Source of the DNA: Eriocheir sinensis
Taxonomy: Eukaryota; Arthropoda; Malacostraca; Decapoda; Varunidae
NCBI RefSeq assembly: GCF_024679095.1
Contig: NC_066515.1
Location: 22,339,717-22,403,716, forward strand
Length of the DNA: 64,000 nt
Direction: 5' to 3'
Under the pieces are notes generated by a model. The model did not search any database, was not told where the DNA came from, and was given only the letters and a program-made list of their open reading frames with translations. Of the stretch, positions 11,101 to 38,847 are shown one piece after another (the first letter of the stretch is position 1; every line of letters starts with the position of its first letter). The position numbers were made by a program, and so were the translations under genes.

Positions 11101-11938
11101 ACTATTATGCAACTGTTGCACTACCTACCCAACCATTGATTCCAGATTATCTCAAAGCTACCTGACCACCATCGCACTGTATTCACCTACCTGATAGCCT
11201 TCCTGAAGGAGCTTTTGAACCACTCCAATGATAATGAGCATGACATCAAGACACTCGGTAGGTCACGCTTCTATTGTATGAAGTGATCACTCTCAGGTAC
11301 TGTTGCTGCTCCTCTGCTTTGTCTCATGAACTGATGCAAGGTATTGTATTTTTGTTTAAATTATTTATCTTTTAGTTCATGACTCAGCACACAAAGCTAA
11401 ATTTTCTTATGAAGACTGAAACACTGAATGTGTGTGTATTTTTAAAGATTCTTAAGAATTGAAAATGAATGAAGCACTGACTCAGGTGGAATAACTAAAG
11501 CCATGCTTTGAATTATTCAGAGAGATGGAAGACAACACATGTAAATTTTCTTTGCATCTTTGATTGAGATAACATTTTATTTTGCTTAATACTTCACTGT
11601 AAAGCAATGTGTTTATTGTTTCTTATTTTACCACCAGATGCTGTTTTGTTCAGACAGGACAGGTTCTTACTGACTACCCTCTTTTTAGTTCAGTGTAGAT
11701 GTAATGGCTTGCACCTAGAAAGGCCAGACCAGATGTTGTTTAGACTGTAGGGTCTGCATAGTTTTATCTCTAATGTTGTTTGTAATTTTGTGATTCTTTT
11801 GTTGCAGCCCATATTTTTGGATGCATCCTGCTGAGGGAATCACCCAATCAGCTAAATGAGCGGCGTGTCCCTAAAGAGGCTATTGAGAGGAAGAAGCAGA
11901 CATTCATCCACCACTTCCTCATGAATGACTATGAGTAG
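1721..11938 (+). CDS. OCRL: Inositol polyphosphate 5-phosphatase OCRL/INPP5B homologue, 5'-partial, 15 exons
   Basis: OCRL-family enzymes remove the 5-phosphate of PI(4,5)P2 on endosomes, Golgi and clathrin-coated membranes. Coding exons, joined by eye at GT-AG sites: 1721-1908, 2361-2531, 3672-3834, 4196-4386, 4541-4759, 4994-5129, 5522-5701, 6042-6138, 7826-7963, 8136-8233, 9486-9500, 10007-10155, 10413-10578, 11146-11257, 11808-11938. They total 2154 nt, exactly 717 codons plus TAG at 11936, with every phase matching. Domain order is 5-phosphatase, ASH, RhoGAP-like, as in OCRL and INPP5B. The ATG at 1727 is in frame but lies where family members are already internal, so the PH-domain end should be upstream; the first bases of the window (CAG then GTGAG) look like the donor of the previous exon. 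Arthropods usually have one gene for the vertebrate OCRL/INPP5B pair, so the symbol is a family-level call. Confidence 0.95.
2710..3575 (-). mobile_element. 5'-truncated non-LTR retrotransposon tail, RTE-like
   Basis: Lies antisense in the OCRL intron 2532-3671. The - strand frame 3574-2726 (282 codons) matches the end of a reverse transcriptase and C-terminal region: [47 protein letters not shown] and [11 protein letters not shown] are hallmarks of degenerate LINE copies in arthropods. The 3' end on the - strand is a short ATG/TGA microsatellite (2709-2722 region), as in RTE-type elements. Nine-base direct repeats AGTCTTACT flank it at 2701-2709 and 3576-3584. The catalytic YADD portion is missing. 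Clade assignment (RTE) is inference. Confidence 0.85.
5522..8233 (+). CDS. OCRL: OCRL exons 7-10: ASH domain, ending at a clathrin-box core
   Basis: Exons 5522-5701, 6042-6138, 7826-7963 and 8136-8233 encode the ASH (ASPM-SPD2-Hydin) immunoglobulin-like domain. In the vertebrate proteins this domain binds Rab GTPases and, with the RhoGAP-like domain, F&H-motif adaptors. Visible family blocks are [53 protein letters not shown] and CFGSS. The segment ends [11 protein letters not shown]; the four residues LIDL at the exon end are the core of the clathrin box known in human OCRL. A 1.3-kb palindromic element occupies most of the intron 6139-7825. Confidence 0.93.
6259..7555. mobile_element. 1.3-kb palindromic MITE-like element, family unassigned
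   Basis: Fills most of the OCRL intron 6139-7825. Both ends read GGGG(TG/CA)GTATTAA(C/T)AAAGACTCCTAG in inverted orientation. Inside, a second, nearly perfect inverted repeat has arms at about 6626-6855 and 6893-7110 around a GC-rich loop (about 6856-6892). The motif CTCCTAGCAGTA recurs several times near both ends. There is no transposase-like frame. A TTAA lies at both ends within the repeat, but I see no clear target duplication outside it, so I do not assign a superfamily. Confidence 0.75.
9036..9414. mobile_element. PIF/Harbinger-type MITE
   Basis: Terminal inverted repeats start GGCGGGGTTCCCAC and continue through ATTCCGTTTT to GGATCCGT. Both sides are flanked by the trinucleotide TTA (9033-9035 and 9415-9417), the usual PIF/Harbinger target duplication. 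Length is 379 bp and non-coding. It ends 71 bp upstream of the candidate OCRL microexon. Confidence 0.8.
9486..9500 (+). CDS. OCRL: OCRL candidate 15-nt microexon (PSCGQ)
   Basis: Sequence CCATCTTGTGGACAG, preceded by a pyrimidine-rich run ending TTTCAG and followed by GTAAAC. It encodes PSCGQ and fits phase 0 between exon 8136-8233 (ends LIDL) and exon 10007-10155 (starts ESSHPK). Both inclusion and skipping keep the frame open. Skipping creates LIDLE, a full clathrin box; inclusion gives LIDLPSCGQE. It is a prediction from splice signals and phase only. Confidence 0.55.
9744..9953. mobile_element. hAT-type MITE
   Basis: The ends are perfect inverted repeats CAGTGGTCCCCAACC / GGTTGGGGACCACTG, a classic hAT terminus. 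The 210-bp body is non-coding and contains a short (GT)n run at 9861-9877. Flanking octamers CTCTACTC and CTCTTGTA are only partly alike, so the target duplication has decayed. It lies in the OCRL intron just downstream of the microexon. Confidence 0.8.
10007..11938 (+). CDS. OCRL: OCRL exons 12-15: RhoGAP-like domain and C-terminus
   Basis: Exons 10007-10155, 10413-10578, 11146-11257 and 11808-11938 encode a RhoGAP fold with blocks [47 protein letters not shown] and FGCILLRES. The arginine-finger position of active RhoGAPs (GIFR) reads GLFT here, Thr at about codon 570. The domain is therefore expected to bind Rho-family GTPases without stimulating hydrolysis, as in human OCRL. The stop is TAG at 11936-11938. 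In the intron 10579-11145, a roughly 50-bp segment occurs twice in tandem (about 10881-10980). Confidence 0.93.
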
Positions 11939-12838
11939 CCTGTGACTCACCCACTGCTAGCTTGTTGTTGTTAAAACCATTGTATATATATTTGAAGTGC
12001 AATTGCTACCTGATCACAATAATTCAATGTTGATAAAAAAATTATGTTGAAAATCTCGTCTCATAAATACTTTTGAGGAATTATGAAATTATTTCTTTAT
12101 TTTAGAGATGGCAACTCTGTATCCCAGTTTGTGTGGTGCAAATAGTCTAAAATTTTAGGCTCATATAATACATGAGGGGAAGAAGGGGTTTAGGAACTCA
12201 AGCCTTCCTTCTTGTACCCAAACAAGGTCACAGAACATAGAAGTGTATACTGTGTCTGTCCAGGATCCACTTTATCTTTGTAGACAGACAGGCATGTGTG
12301 GGTGACTTGGGTGTTATGTGGAATATGTGGACAGTGCATTACTCCTGTATGAATGGTAGTGTGGCCCATTCTTAAGAGCAGTCATTCCTTCTTGGACGCT
12401 CAACTGTTTTCCTGTTTCCCCAAGTTGTGTCCTCTACACCTGGACGTGAGTAATTGGGGTGAAATGGTGGTGGTGATTATCATTATTATTTATTTATTAT
12501 TTTTTCATGTGTAAATGTGTGTGTGTGTGTGTGTGTGATTGTATGCTTGACTGCATATGTAGTTGTTAATTTTATTCAGTTTCAGGAAGAATAATTAGGT
12601 TCCTGTTTTAAAGGCTTCCCACCAGCAGCATTATCAAGTGATTGAAGGTATGTTGGTATGTTTACTGTGTAGAAGTGGCTTTCTTCTCAGGGTTCCCAGA
12701 CTATAAATATTTTATTGGTCTATTTAGATTCCAGATTCAGACCGAGTGTTGCTATTACAGGTTTCGTAATAAAAAAAACTGGATATTGAAGGATGGGATA
12801 TTATATTGGGTGATTGGCAACTAAGAAGGGATTGATAG
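11939..12838 (+). other. OCRL: Probable OCRL 3' UTR
   Basis: AT-rich, no coding signal, with a short (GT)n at about 12515-12538. An AATAAA is at 12768-12773 and two more lie inside the palindrome that follows (12851-12856, 12858-12863). The true cleavage site is not determinable from sequence alone. Confidence 0.5.
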
Positions 12839-12934
12839 TTCATTTTAGAAAATAAAGAATAAAAAATATTCAAAGTACACAACACTTGTGTTGTGTACTT
12901 TGAATATTTTTTATTCTTTATTTTCTAAAATGAA
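12839..12934. repeat. Perfect 96-bp palindrome (47-bp arms, 2-nt loop) with AATAAA on both strands
   Basis: Arms 12839-12885 and 12888-12934 are exact reverse complements around TT at 12886-12887. The + strand reads AATAAA at 12851 and 12858, and by symmetry the - strand has the same signals at the mirrored positions. It lies about 0.9 kb after the OCRL stop, so it could form a 3'-end hairpin; this role is inference. Confidence 0.9.
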
Positions 12935-14350
12935 GCTATTGTAATAGCACTAAAAACACAGGCCTGAGTAAAACCAAAATATGTACCATTAGATATTATG
13001 GTGTATGAAAAAGACAAGGGAACTCCATGCCTAAATAACAGGTGAGAGGAAATATATTTCATTCTAGATTAGTTTTAAAATATTACACTACGCTTTCCTC
13101 ATCCCTAATGACAACACTGCTGATGGTTACCTTGTAGCCATATATTAATCACTATCCAAACTTAATCATTAGGTTGAGAATCTGTTTATTCCTCTTCAGT
13201 CCATTCCATTTTATTATGTATATCAACGTTCAGGTGACTGGTATGTATGAGTATAGTGTCCATTTTCACCTCTCTGTGCTGTTTTAGTGCTGCCTATGTC
13301 TGAAAGATTATTATACATTTTAGAGAGTACGTTTTATCCCTCTGATGCCTTGCTTGCCTGTTAGTGGTGGGGCTCAGTGGCAGAACTTAAAGATCCATAG
13401 GGAGAGAAGATTTTAGTATCTTTTCACCTTGAAATAAGTATTATTATTCTGATTAGTGTTTGGTTCTAGTAATTTATTGAGAATGCTTTACATGGTAATG
13501 AAACTGATTTGTTGAGTTATTGTCCATTTTTCTTTGTGTATTGTGATTCTACCTCCTTTTTCTTTCATTTTGATTCATAGCTTGGAGAAAGAAGAGAGCT
13601 GGCAGTTTTTACTGTGAAATATTTTTTCTAGTCTTATTGTTATGCAGTTATGCACTTATAATGAGTGTAGAAGCACGAATGTTTATTATTTATGCATACC
13701 ATATTTATATTACAAAGAGTCTGTCCATCTAGATTAAATTTTATTAAGAGACAGACTTTCAGCACATCAGACGTCATGGCTGTCTGTATTCAGGGTATGT
13801 CCTCTGATTGTACAATTTTGTAAAAGTTTTTTGTAACAGTTATGCAAAATGCAATTATAGATATGAGGGTATGGAAGTAGGTGGTTTATATTCATTTCGC
13901 ATCCTTTGTGCGTGTTTTCTGGAATGTGGCGATTGAAGTCTTGTGGACAGTTCTTCATACTTTAATTTCTTGCACAGCCGCCCATCAGGCTGTTCAAAAT
14001 TTGTTCTAGATACGTTGATTGCGATCCTGTGAGCTGTGACTGCAGTTAATACAATCGGCAGAAGTTATTTGGTTATGTTCCATTCACGATGAGCTTGCGA
14101 TGTTGAAAAAAAATACTGGCTTGGTCAACCCGAAGGATGTTAATGTATTCATCAGTTGTCTTCGATAAGAAACTTTAAATCTAATCAGCAGATGTAGGAA
14201 ATATGGTGGTGTGAATCATTAACTCCCTCACTCAAGCAGTAATGTTGCCTGAAGGGTTCAAATCAGGGACGTTCATCTTCGATACAGATTCTGAGCTTTG
14301 TTTCATCCGGCAGAGAAACGATAGGCATTGAAACCGTACGGAAATTAGGT
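12935..14350. other. Intergenic, no gene recognised
   Basis: AT-rich unique-looking DNA. Open frames are at most about 63 codons and show no recognisable protein. No transposon ends or long simple repeats were seen. Confidence 0.6.
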
Positions 14351-14457
14351 ATCCGTGTGTTGCAGGGGAGAGTGGGAATATACAGGTACCCGTGTGTTGC
14401 AGGGGAGAGTGGGAATGTACAGGTACCCGTGTGTTGCAGGGGAGTGGGAATATACAG
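14351..14457. repeat. Minisatellite, 37-bp unit, three copies
   Basis: The unit begins CCGTGTGTTGCAGGGGAGAG and repeats at 14353, 14390 and 14427. The third copy lacks two bases. The overlapping - strand open frames (NTRVPVHSHSPLQHTG type) are only this repeat translated. Confidence 0.9.
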
Positions 14458-14789
14458 AATGACCCATCCTCCTTCGCTGCCCATCGCCAGTGAAGCATCA
14501 TTTCGTTGCTTCACATCTGGCTCACAGCAACACCGCTTGACTCGAGGGAAGAGATGCCATATGCGATTCTCGTAATTTTATCATATAGCACAACGATCTG
14601 TCCTGGTCCTTGCATATGAACGTCGTTTATGAAAACATACTTTAAAAAACAATATCAATCAATTTCTATTCTGAATCCTGAAGAAAGACGCGAGTAAATT
14701 TCTCCATGGAAGGTGGTAAGGTGGCAGCCCTCCCTTGTCTTGATTGGTCGTATATGGGTAAGTAGATCGTGGCGGCCTCCTCACTCCTC

Positions 14790-14941
14790 AGTCAGTCCTC
14801 ATGCAGTCACCGATTAGCTAACAAAGAGACAGTTCCTTGAGATTAGTGTTGTCTATAAGTGTGTGGCGGCGTGAAGAGGCGAGTGGACGTGTGACGGCAG
14901 CGTGGAGGGCCGCCAGGAGCAAGACATGACACGAGTGGCGG
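14790..14941 (+). other. Possible promoter and first exon of an unidentified transcript
   Basis: A TCAGTCAGTC run near 14796 resembles the arthropod initiator (TCAGT), with an inverted CCAAT (ATTGG) about 50 bp upstream. An ATG at 14926 starts MTRVAG and runs into a strong donor, GGCGG then GTGAGTGTG, at 14942. The phase matches the candidate exon at 16613-16660. It could equally be a non-coding RNA or chance. Confidence 0.25.
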
Positions 14942-15984
14942 GTGAGTGTGTCGGCCATATTGGGCTTCTTGTTCCTGTGATTCTTGCTGTTGTTTGGCGT
15001 AAGTGCTTTCTTTTTCCTGTCTGTGGCGTCATGAGGGCACCTTCAGTTGTCGTTATGAAATAGACCTCAGGTTGGGGCAAAGCAGGGCAGTACAGGTGTA
15101 AAAAAGATAATACTAAGCGGTGACCGTGGCGGCATGTCAGAGGGTGAGCCGTGACGGGAGTTTCTTTAATTGGGTTACTAAAATAATTGAACGGCCTCAT
15201 ACTAAATTTACTTATTATGTACATTAGGCAATAAGTTCTAAGGTTTATTTTCTGCATTAAAACATTCACTATAACATGGAAACGCAACATTAATCACTAT
15301 AATCTGGAATCGCAGCTTATCCATTTTCTTTGATAACTACAAGAGTGATGGATAACACTAATTTCGCGTGTTTAAGTGGTGTGTGCTGGTAGGGTAAGAT
15401 TTTCTGCATTTCAGTTCGTGCATTTAGTTATTTACGCACACCAGACATCTCCAGACAAGACGCGGATTCAGTAGGCCACGTTTGTTAGCCAGGGGGTAGG
15501 CTATTGTGCCATTTGCAGGACATTCGATCTTCATTCTGAGTGTGGTTGCTCTTCCTCAGTCATTGTTAGCAAAGTACACTGGGTCTGGGTTTGCTTGTTA
15601 AGGCCCATTACTTGAAATGTTTGAAGCAGACACATGAAATTTTGTTCCTCTCCAAGCTACACCTCTTTATATATTATTTTCGCATGATTTTCGTCTCCAT
15701 GGCCGTGTTTTCTGGGATGGAAGTGTTGCCCTATCCTTCAGTCTATTCATACATGGGTATCTATATCTACATTTTTCCATGAATAAGACTTGCAGTCGGC
15801 AGGAGTACATGTATGTGCGGGCATGTTCTTTTCATCAGCATTTCACATCCAAATATTATTCCCCCCGCTAAGTCACGTGATGTTTTCGTGCGTCTGGCAG
15901 CGGCCCGCGCCATGTTGCGGCCAGGTATCAGATTCATTTGTAATGCCCCGACGAGCTTATTTTTCCATCCTTCCTATTTCTCAA
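14942..15984. other. No gene recognised
   Basis: Mixed-composition DNA between the possible first exon and the first SINE. The - strand frame 15290-14853 (145 codons) has no family resemblance or codon character that I can see. No repeats or transposon ends were found. Confidence 0.5.
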
Positions 15985-16170
15985 CACGGCCTCTGCGTGT
16001 ATCGAAATAACACGAGAAATTAATCAAGATCAGGGTATTCCCCGGCTGCCTGGGATTGAACCCGCGACCAGCGTGACGGGAGAGCCACTCCTTACCGAGT
16101 CGGCCAAAGAGGTACCCCACTGGCTAAGTGGGTTATGGGAGGCTCGTTCATCAGGCCGTCGCCGCACTAC
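15985..16170 (-). mobile_element. tRNA-derived SINE, copy 1
   Basis: On the - strand a tRNA-like head reads TTTGGCCGACTCGGTAAGGAG (A-box-like) and then GGGTTCAATCCC (B box). It is followed by a tail ending in TTAATTTCTCGTGTTATTTCG and CGTG. The same layout is found at 17164-17350, which defines a family. It is not a functional tRNA, because no cloverleaf acceptor pairing is evident. Confidence 0.75.
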
Positions 16171-16612
16171 ACATTAAATAAACATGTTTTTACTGCACAA
16201 AACAGGGGATGTCACTTATTCCGACTTTGGTGAGCTTTCATATTTATCTCTTTACGTTTATTTCATGGAGGCGCATAACTTACATTATTACTTTCAGTTT
16301 TACTAGTGGCATAAATTTTGTGAGTGTTTATTACTCTAGAATTTCACTCAATATTGGGATTCAGAAACCATAGAAATATTACCAGAGTATGCATGAATAA
16401 ATATAAAGATAAGCATTTACTTTGATTTGACTCTAGAATGTTTCGTGGGTCATATATAAATATACAAAGAAATCAAGTTCGGCTACTGTATAGGCCCACT
16501 ATCACACAGCAGTCCCTCCGCCGAGTTTGTACCGTTGAATAGTGTTGCTTGGCGCGCTGTGTTATGTTTTGAACTTTTGAAATTGTGTTGTCGTGTCACT
16601 GTTCGCGTGTAG

Positions 16613-16660
16613 GCCTCCACCTTCCTCGGGTCACCTCAGGGTCGCCGAGGCTTGCACATG
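16613..16660 (+). other. Possible second exon of the 14.8-kb transcript
   Basis: 48 nt between GCGTGTAG and a near-perfect donor GTAAGTAAG. When joined to the exon ending at 14941 the frame stays open for 21 codons and leaves phase 1. No later exon was found on the + strand, and the short peptide is not recognisable. Confidence 0.25.
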
Positions 16661-17163
16661 GTAAGTAAGCCCTCTCCCTCCCGCCCCGTGGCTCGTCATG
16701 ACCACCAGTAGTCCATGTGCCAGATCCCAGATTTTCATGGGCTTTCCGAAATTTTGTCTGGAACTTCATCAGCCCTCAATAGTTGCACTGTGTATTCCAC
16801 TCAGTTATTATTCATCGTTGCCTAGGTGTCTATCATTTTCAAGTTTACGGTACTCATAGCCTACTATGCGTTTTAGGGGCCATGTCACAGTTTTTCGAAT
16901 ATAACATTTTAATAAAGCGTCGGACAAGGATGGTATTTTGGGAGACGATGATTGAGACCCCATCCTAATTGACAAAAAATAGGCTTGGGTTCCAAATGTG
17001 GATGATTACGACACTTGTAAGAGTAACTTTAAGGTAAACTTCACAAAAATATACAGGCACGGGTAGCGAGGCTAGTGCATGGAAAATACGGCCTTTGGTA
17101 CAACATGCTACAAGTATATAACATAGTGTGAAATGCCAGAATTTGCTCTTTACTACACTCCCA

Positions 17164-17350
17164 CACGGCCACTACGTGTAACGAAACACACGAGAAATTA
17201 ATCCAGACAAGGAAAGGTTTGCCGACGCCGGGGATCGAACTCGCGACTTGTGTAATGGGAGAATCACTCCTTTACCAGTCGGCCAAAGAGGTACACCCCT
17301 GGTAGAGGGAGTTATGGGAGGCTGACCCATCAGGCTAGTCGTGTCACTAC
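17164..17350 (-). mobile_element. tRNA-derived SINE, copy 2
   Basis: Same family as 15985-16170. On the - strand it shares GGTCAGCCTCCCATAACT, the A-box-like TTTGGCCGACTGGTAAAGGAG region, the B box GAGTTCGATCCC and a shared 3' segment AATTTCTCGTG. The copies differ at many scattered sites, so they are not recent duplicates of each other. Confidence 0.75.
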
Positions 17351-17376
17351 AAGTGGAGTGGCTGAACTATTGTTGC

Positions 17377-17385
<9 letters not shown>

Positions 17386-17419
<34 letters not shown>
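17386..17419. repeat. (GA)17 microsatellite
   Basis: Uninterrupted GA run; the first long dinucleotide array met from the left end of the window. Confidence 0.95.
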
Positions 17420-17422
<3 letters not shown>

Positions 17423-17739
17423 TGTCGGGTGAGTAGGTGACGACCACTACGTCATAGTTACACGTCACATGGACGTCACGAATGAGAGGCGGTGCATACA
17501 TGATGACGGCACCTAGCCTCGCTACCCGTGTCTGTACATTTTAGTGAAGTTTACCTTAAAGTTACTCGTTCATGTGTCGTAATTATCTACATTTGGCACC
17601 CAAGCCTATTTTTCCAATTAGGTCGGGGTCTCTAACATCGTCTCCCAAAATACCATTCCTTGTTCGACGCTTTGCTAAAATGTTATTTTCGAAAAGCTGT
17701 GTGACATGGCCCCTGAAACGCATAGCAAGTATATCTTAA

Positions 17740-18079
17740 CAATTAACATTACTCACATACCCGAGATAGCAATGTTTTAGCAGTTCACAGTACTCATAGC
17801 CTCGTTTTTTTTGTAGCAACTCACATTATATATTTATTGCCTGGATATTTTTAACAGCTCACAATAGCTACTCATACCTGATGTTTATTTATTTTTAGCA
17901 TTTCGCAGCGTACTCCTTGCCCAGTTTATATATTTTATTAGCAGTTCACAATACTATTCATAGCCTACCTAGGTTTATTTATTATTTTCTTCAACAATTC
18001 ACAGTAGGTAGGTACTCTTAGCCTAGGTTCATTATTATTATTAGTTTTTCATAACAATTCACAGTTCTCATAGCCTAGG

Positions 18080-18144
<65 letters not shown>

Positions 18145-18210
18145 TTTAGCAATTCTAAGTACTCAGGGTTTAGTCTCTTTCAGCTCACTTTATGCATAGC
18201 GTAGGTTGGT
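17740..18210. repeat. Degenerate tandem array, about 60-70 bp period
   Basis: The motif (A/G)CA(A/G)TTCACAGTACTCATAGCCTAGGTTTATTATT recurs in diverged form about seven times, for example near 17776, 17850, 17938, 17993, 18050 and 18150. A further fragment lies at about 16835-16863, left of the inverted-repeat element. A pure (ATT)20 run at 18080-18140 has grown from one copy. Confidence 0.65.
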
Positions 18211-18236
18211 ATAACATTTGCATCAGTTTTTCTTAA

Positions 18237-19891
<1,655 letters not shown>

Positions 19892-19947
<56 letters not shown>
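19892..19947. repeat. (GA)28 microsatellite
   Basis: Uninterrupted GA run downstream of AP-2. Confidence 0.97.
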
Positions 19948-19950
<3 letters not shown>

Positions 19951-20251
19951 TCCACACACATATCAGGAAAACTACGGAGTGCAAGACTAGCGAGATAAAA
20001 ATACTGATACTAAGCAATGATATGATGGAGAAGTGTATAGAGAACGAAGCGGGGACACAAAATATATACGGAAGCCGCTTATAAATAGAGGCGAGTTAGA
20101 GTATCACGCCCTTGATTGTACTTGTGGGAAGGTACAGATCACTTTAGAGAGATCTCATACTACGAGGATCACGATAACGAAGACAACAAAAGGTAACAAC
20201 CGAGGAGGAGGAGGAGGAGGGCGAAAAAGTAGATGGAAAAGTTGGTTTTAT

Positions 20252-20253
<2 letters not shown>

Positions 20254-20330
<77 letters not shown>
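20254..20330. repeat. (GA)38 microsatellite
   Basis: Uninterrupted GA run, preceded at 20202-20222 by a short GGA run. Confidence 0.97.
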
Positions 20331-20334
<4 letters not shown>

Positions 20335-20849
20335 TTATTAACAGTAAGATATGTTCAAATTGCAAGTGAGAAGACAATCGTATGCAATATATTTTCTGTC
20401 ATGCCTGGTGAACGCCTCGCATCGGGCGTCAGTGAGAGGGTTGGCTCCTATCACCTAGGTAAGATTAACGCTACGCTACTCCCAGCCAGGAGGTTAGGTG
20501 AGAGAATCCCATCCAGAGAGAGATAAAGTTTGTAGGTCCTTTCTACACTGTACAGAGGGAGGGTCGCCCCGGTCAGCTTCTGGCAACCAATTCTTACAAC
20601 TGTGGAGGCTGGCACACCTCTCTGTCACCTGCCAGGCTGACCGGGCGCCCGCCGAGTTGTCTAATTGATACATCACATCGCCAAGAGATTGCACTTGGTA
20701 CATGGTTTTGGCAGATATGTATGGTTCGTGGCGACCGGCGCGGGTCCTCCACCATGACACTACTAACGTACAAAGTTTGGCTACTCGCTAGATACAAAAC
20801 AACGTATTCCGTAGACAATACTGTTAAATGGTAGGTCATCACAATATAA

Positions 20850-21485
20850 TTTATTTTTCTCGTGGTTACTATGAGTGGCACATGAGAAGGTAAACACTGT
20901 CTCGCTTTGTATCCAAATCTATCCTTACTAGACGTGTCTCCGCGATTGAAACTAAGCTGTGAATAAGGAGGTTTTATATCCTTAAAGATCAAAATATGGC
21001 AATATGGCATTTGTACAAATCTTAGTAAACTACACTTAACATGTTCTACTGATTGTGAGATTCATTAAGCCTCTTAGAAGAGGTGAGGATATTTAAATAA
21101 ATTTCCCAGAAATCACTTCCATAGTCTCTTTCGTTTCGTTCCCACAAAGCCGAGTATTATGCGCTAATTCTTGTGCGCTATTGCACTGGTCTGCCATCAG
21201 GGCACGGCGCGGCGGCCATGCAGTAACCTTAGGGAGTACATAAAAGGCGCTATGTACAGAAGGGGTGCGTCAGGCCGGGCTGCCGGCGAGGCCCGGAGCC
21301 GCCGCCTGCCAGGGGGCCCCGCATGATATGGGTCTCGGACACTGAAGTGAGGCATTGCTGAGGAGCGCACGGGCGTGGTCCCCAGGGGCGTGGGGGCACG
21401 GCGCTTCCTCGTGGCGACTCAGGGGGTCTGGCCGGCGAGGGGCGGGAGGCGGGGGCGGGGGAAGGAGAGGCGCTGAGCCACGCCG
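20850..21485 (-). other. TfAP-2: Probable AP-2 3' UTR
   Basis: Follows the AP-2 stop on the - strand. The first clear AATAAA on that strand is at 20855-20850, giving a UTR of about 640 nt if used; another is near 20339-20334. The 138-codon - strand frame at 21010-20594 has no recognisable domain. The part nearest the stop (21240-21480) is GC-rich. Confidence 0.4.
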
Positions 21486-37753
<16,268 letters not shown>

Positions 37754-38205
37754 AAAAATGGAGATACAGGTATAGAAAAACAACTAGAAAATAATGGATG
37801 CCTGATGGTGCGGTTCAGGGAAAGGAAGAGAAAAGAAAAAGAATGCACCAGACGGCTTAAGTGAGATGAATGGCTGTGAGTCTTTGTGTCTGTATCAGTG
37901 ACAAAAGGAAGCGGGGAAAGAGAGGGAAGAAGAAAGGAAGGAAGGAAAAAAAGAATGAATGAAACAACAAAAATGATGCTATACAGATTGAAACATTTTT
38001 TGAACACGAATATCACTTAAAATTGCCTACCTTTTTACGAACTTACCGACATTCCTACCTACTTACCTACCTACATACATACTTACACAATATTATTTTT
38101 ACATACCAAAGCTTATGAGCAAGACATAAAATCATACCTGCTATAAATAATGGGGCAAGAGGCGACGGTATTATTTGTCAGTCAATGATGTGATTAATTA
38201 TATTA

Positions 38206-38206
<1 letters not shown>

Positions 38207-38279
<73 letters not shown>
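38207..38279. repeat. (CA)36 microsatellite
   Basis: Uninterrupted CA run. Confidence 0.97.
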
Positions 38280-38280
<1 letters not shown>

Positions 38281-38741
38281 GGTTTTCTTCACCCATCAAC
38301 CTCATCTTATACTTCAAACTCCCTTAAGTATTCGCGGGACATCATCTGACTTTTGTGCATCCAAGTTGAAAATCTATTACCACGAACATAATCGAGCCAC
38401 AGGTGTTATTTTTCCCTTGTTATTATCTTCAGGTGACAGGTGCTCTCATAGGTAAAGGGGGAGGACGATCTCAGGGAAGGGAACCGCCAGGTGAGATGGA
38501 GACAGGTGACCATGGAGGGGAGAAGGTAGGAAGGAGGGCAAAAGGGGGTGGGAGAGGAGGGTGACTGAGGGAAGGAAAGGGAAGTGATGGAGTAGGGGGA
38601 AAGAGATGAAGGGGTAGTGGAGGGTAGGGAGGGAAGGAGCGTAAAGAAGGGAGAGAGTAATGAGGGAACAGATGGAGGAGGAAGGGGAGGAAAAAATGAG
38701 ATGAAGGAGGAACGAGGTAAGGAAATGAAGTAAGGAGGAAG

Positions 38742-38847
<106 letters not shown>

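Larger units (their letters stand above)
16864..17725. mobile_element. Long-inverted-repeat element carrying a SINE
   Basis: Outer arms at about 16864-17083 and 17515-17725 are inverted copies starting CTATGCGTTT(T/C)AGGGGCCATG, about 85-90% alike by eye. The middle holds the SINE at 17164-17350 and a (GA)17 run. It has no coding capacity. It interrupts a degenerate tandem array: an array-type motif, GTACTCATAGCCTA, lies immediately left and more copies lie to the right. Confidence 0.7.

Noticed and set aside
15985..16170. Functional tRNA gene on the - strand
   Set aside because: A-box-like and B-box motifs are present but arms do not pair into a cloverleaf, and a second diverged copy with the same tail exists nearby, as expected for a SINE.
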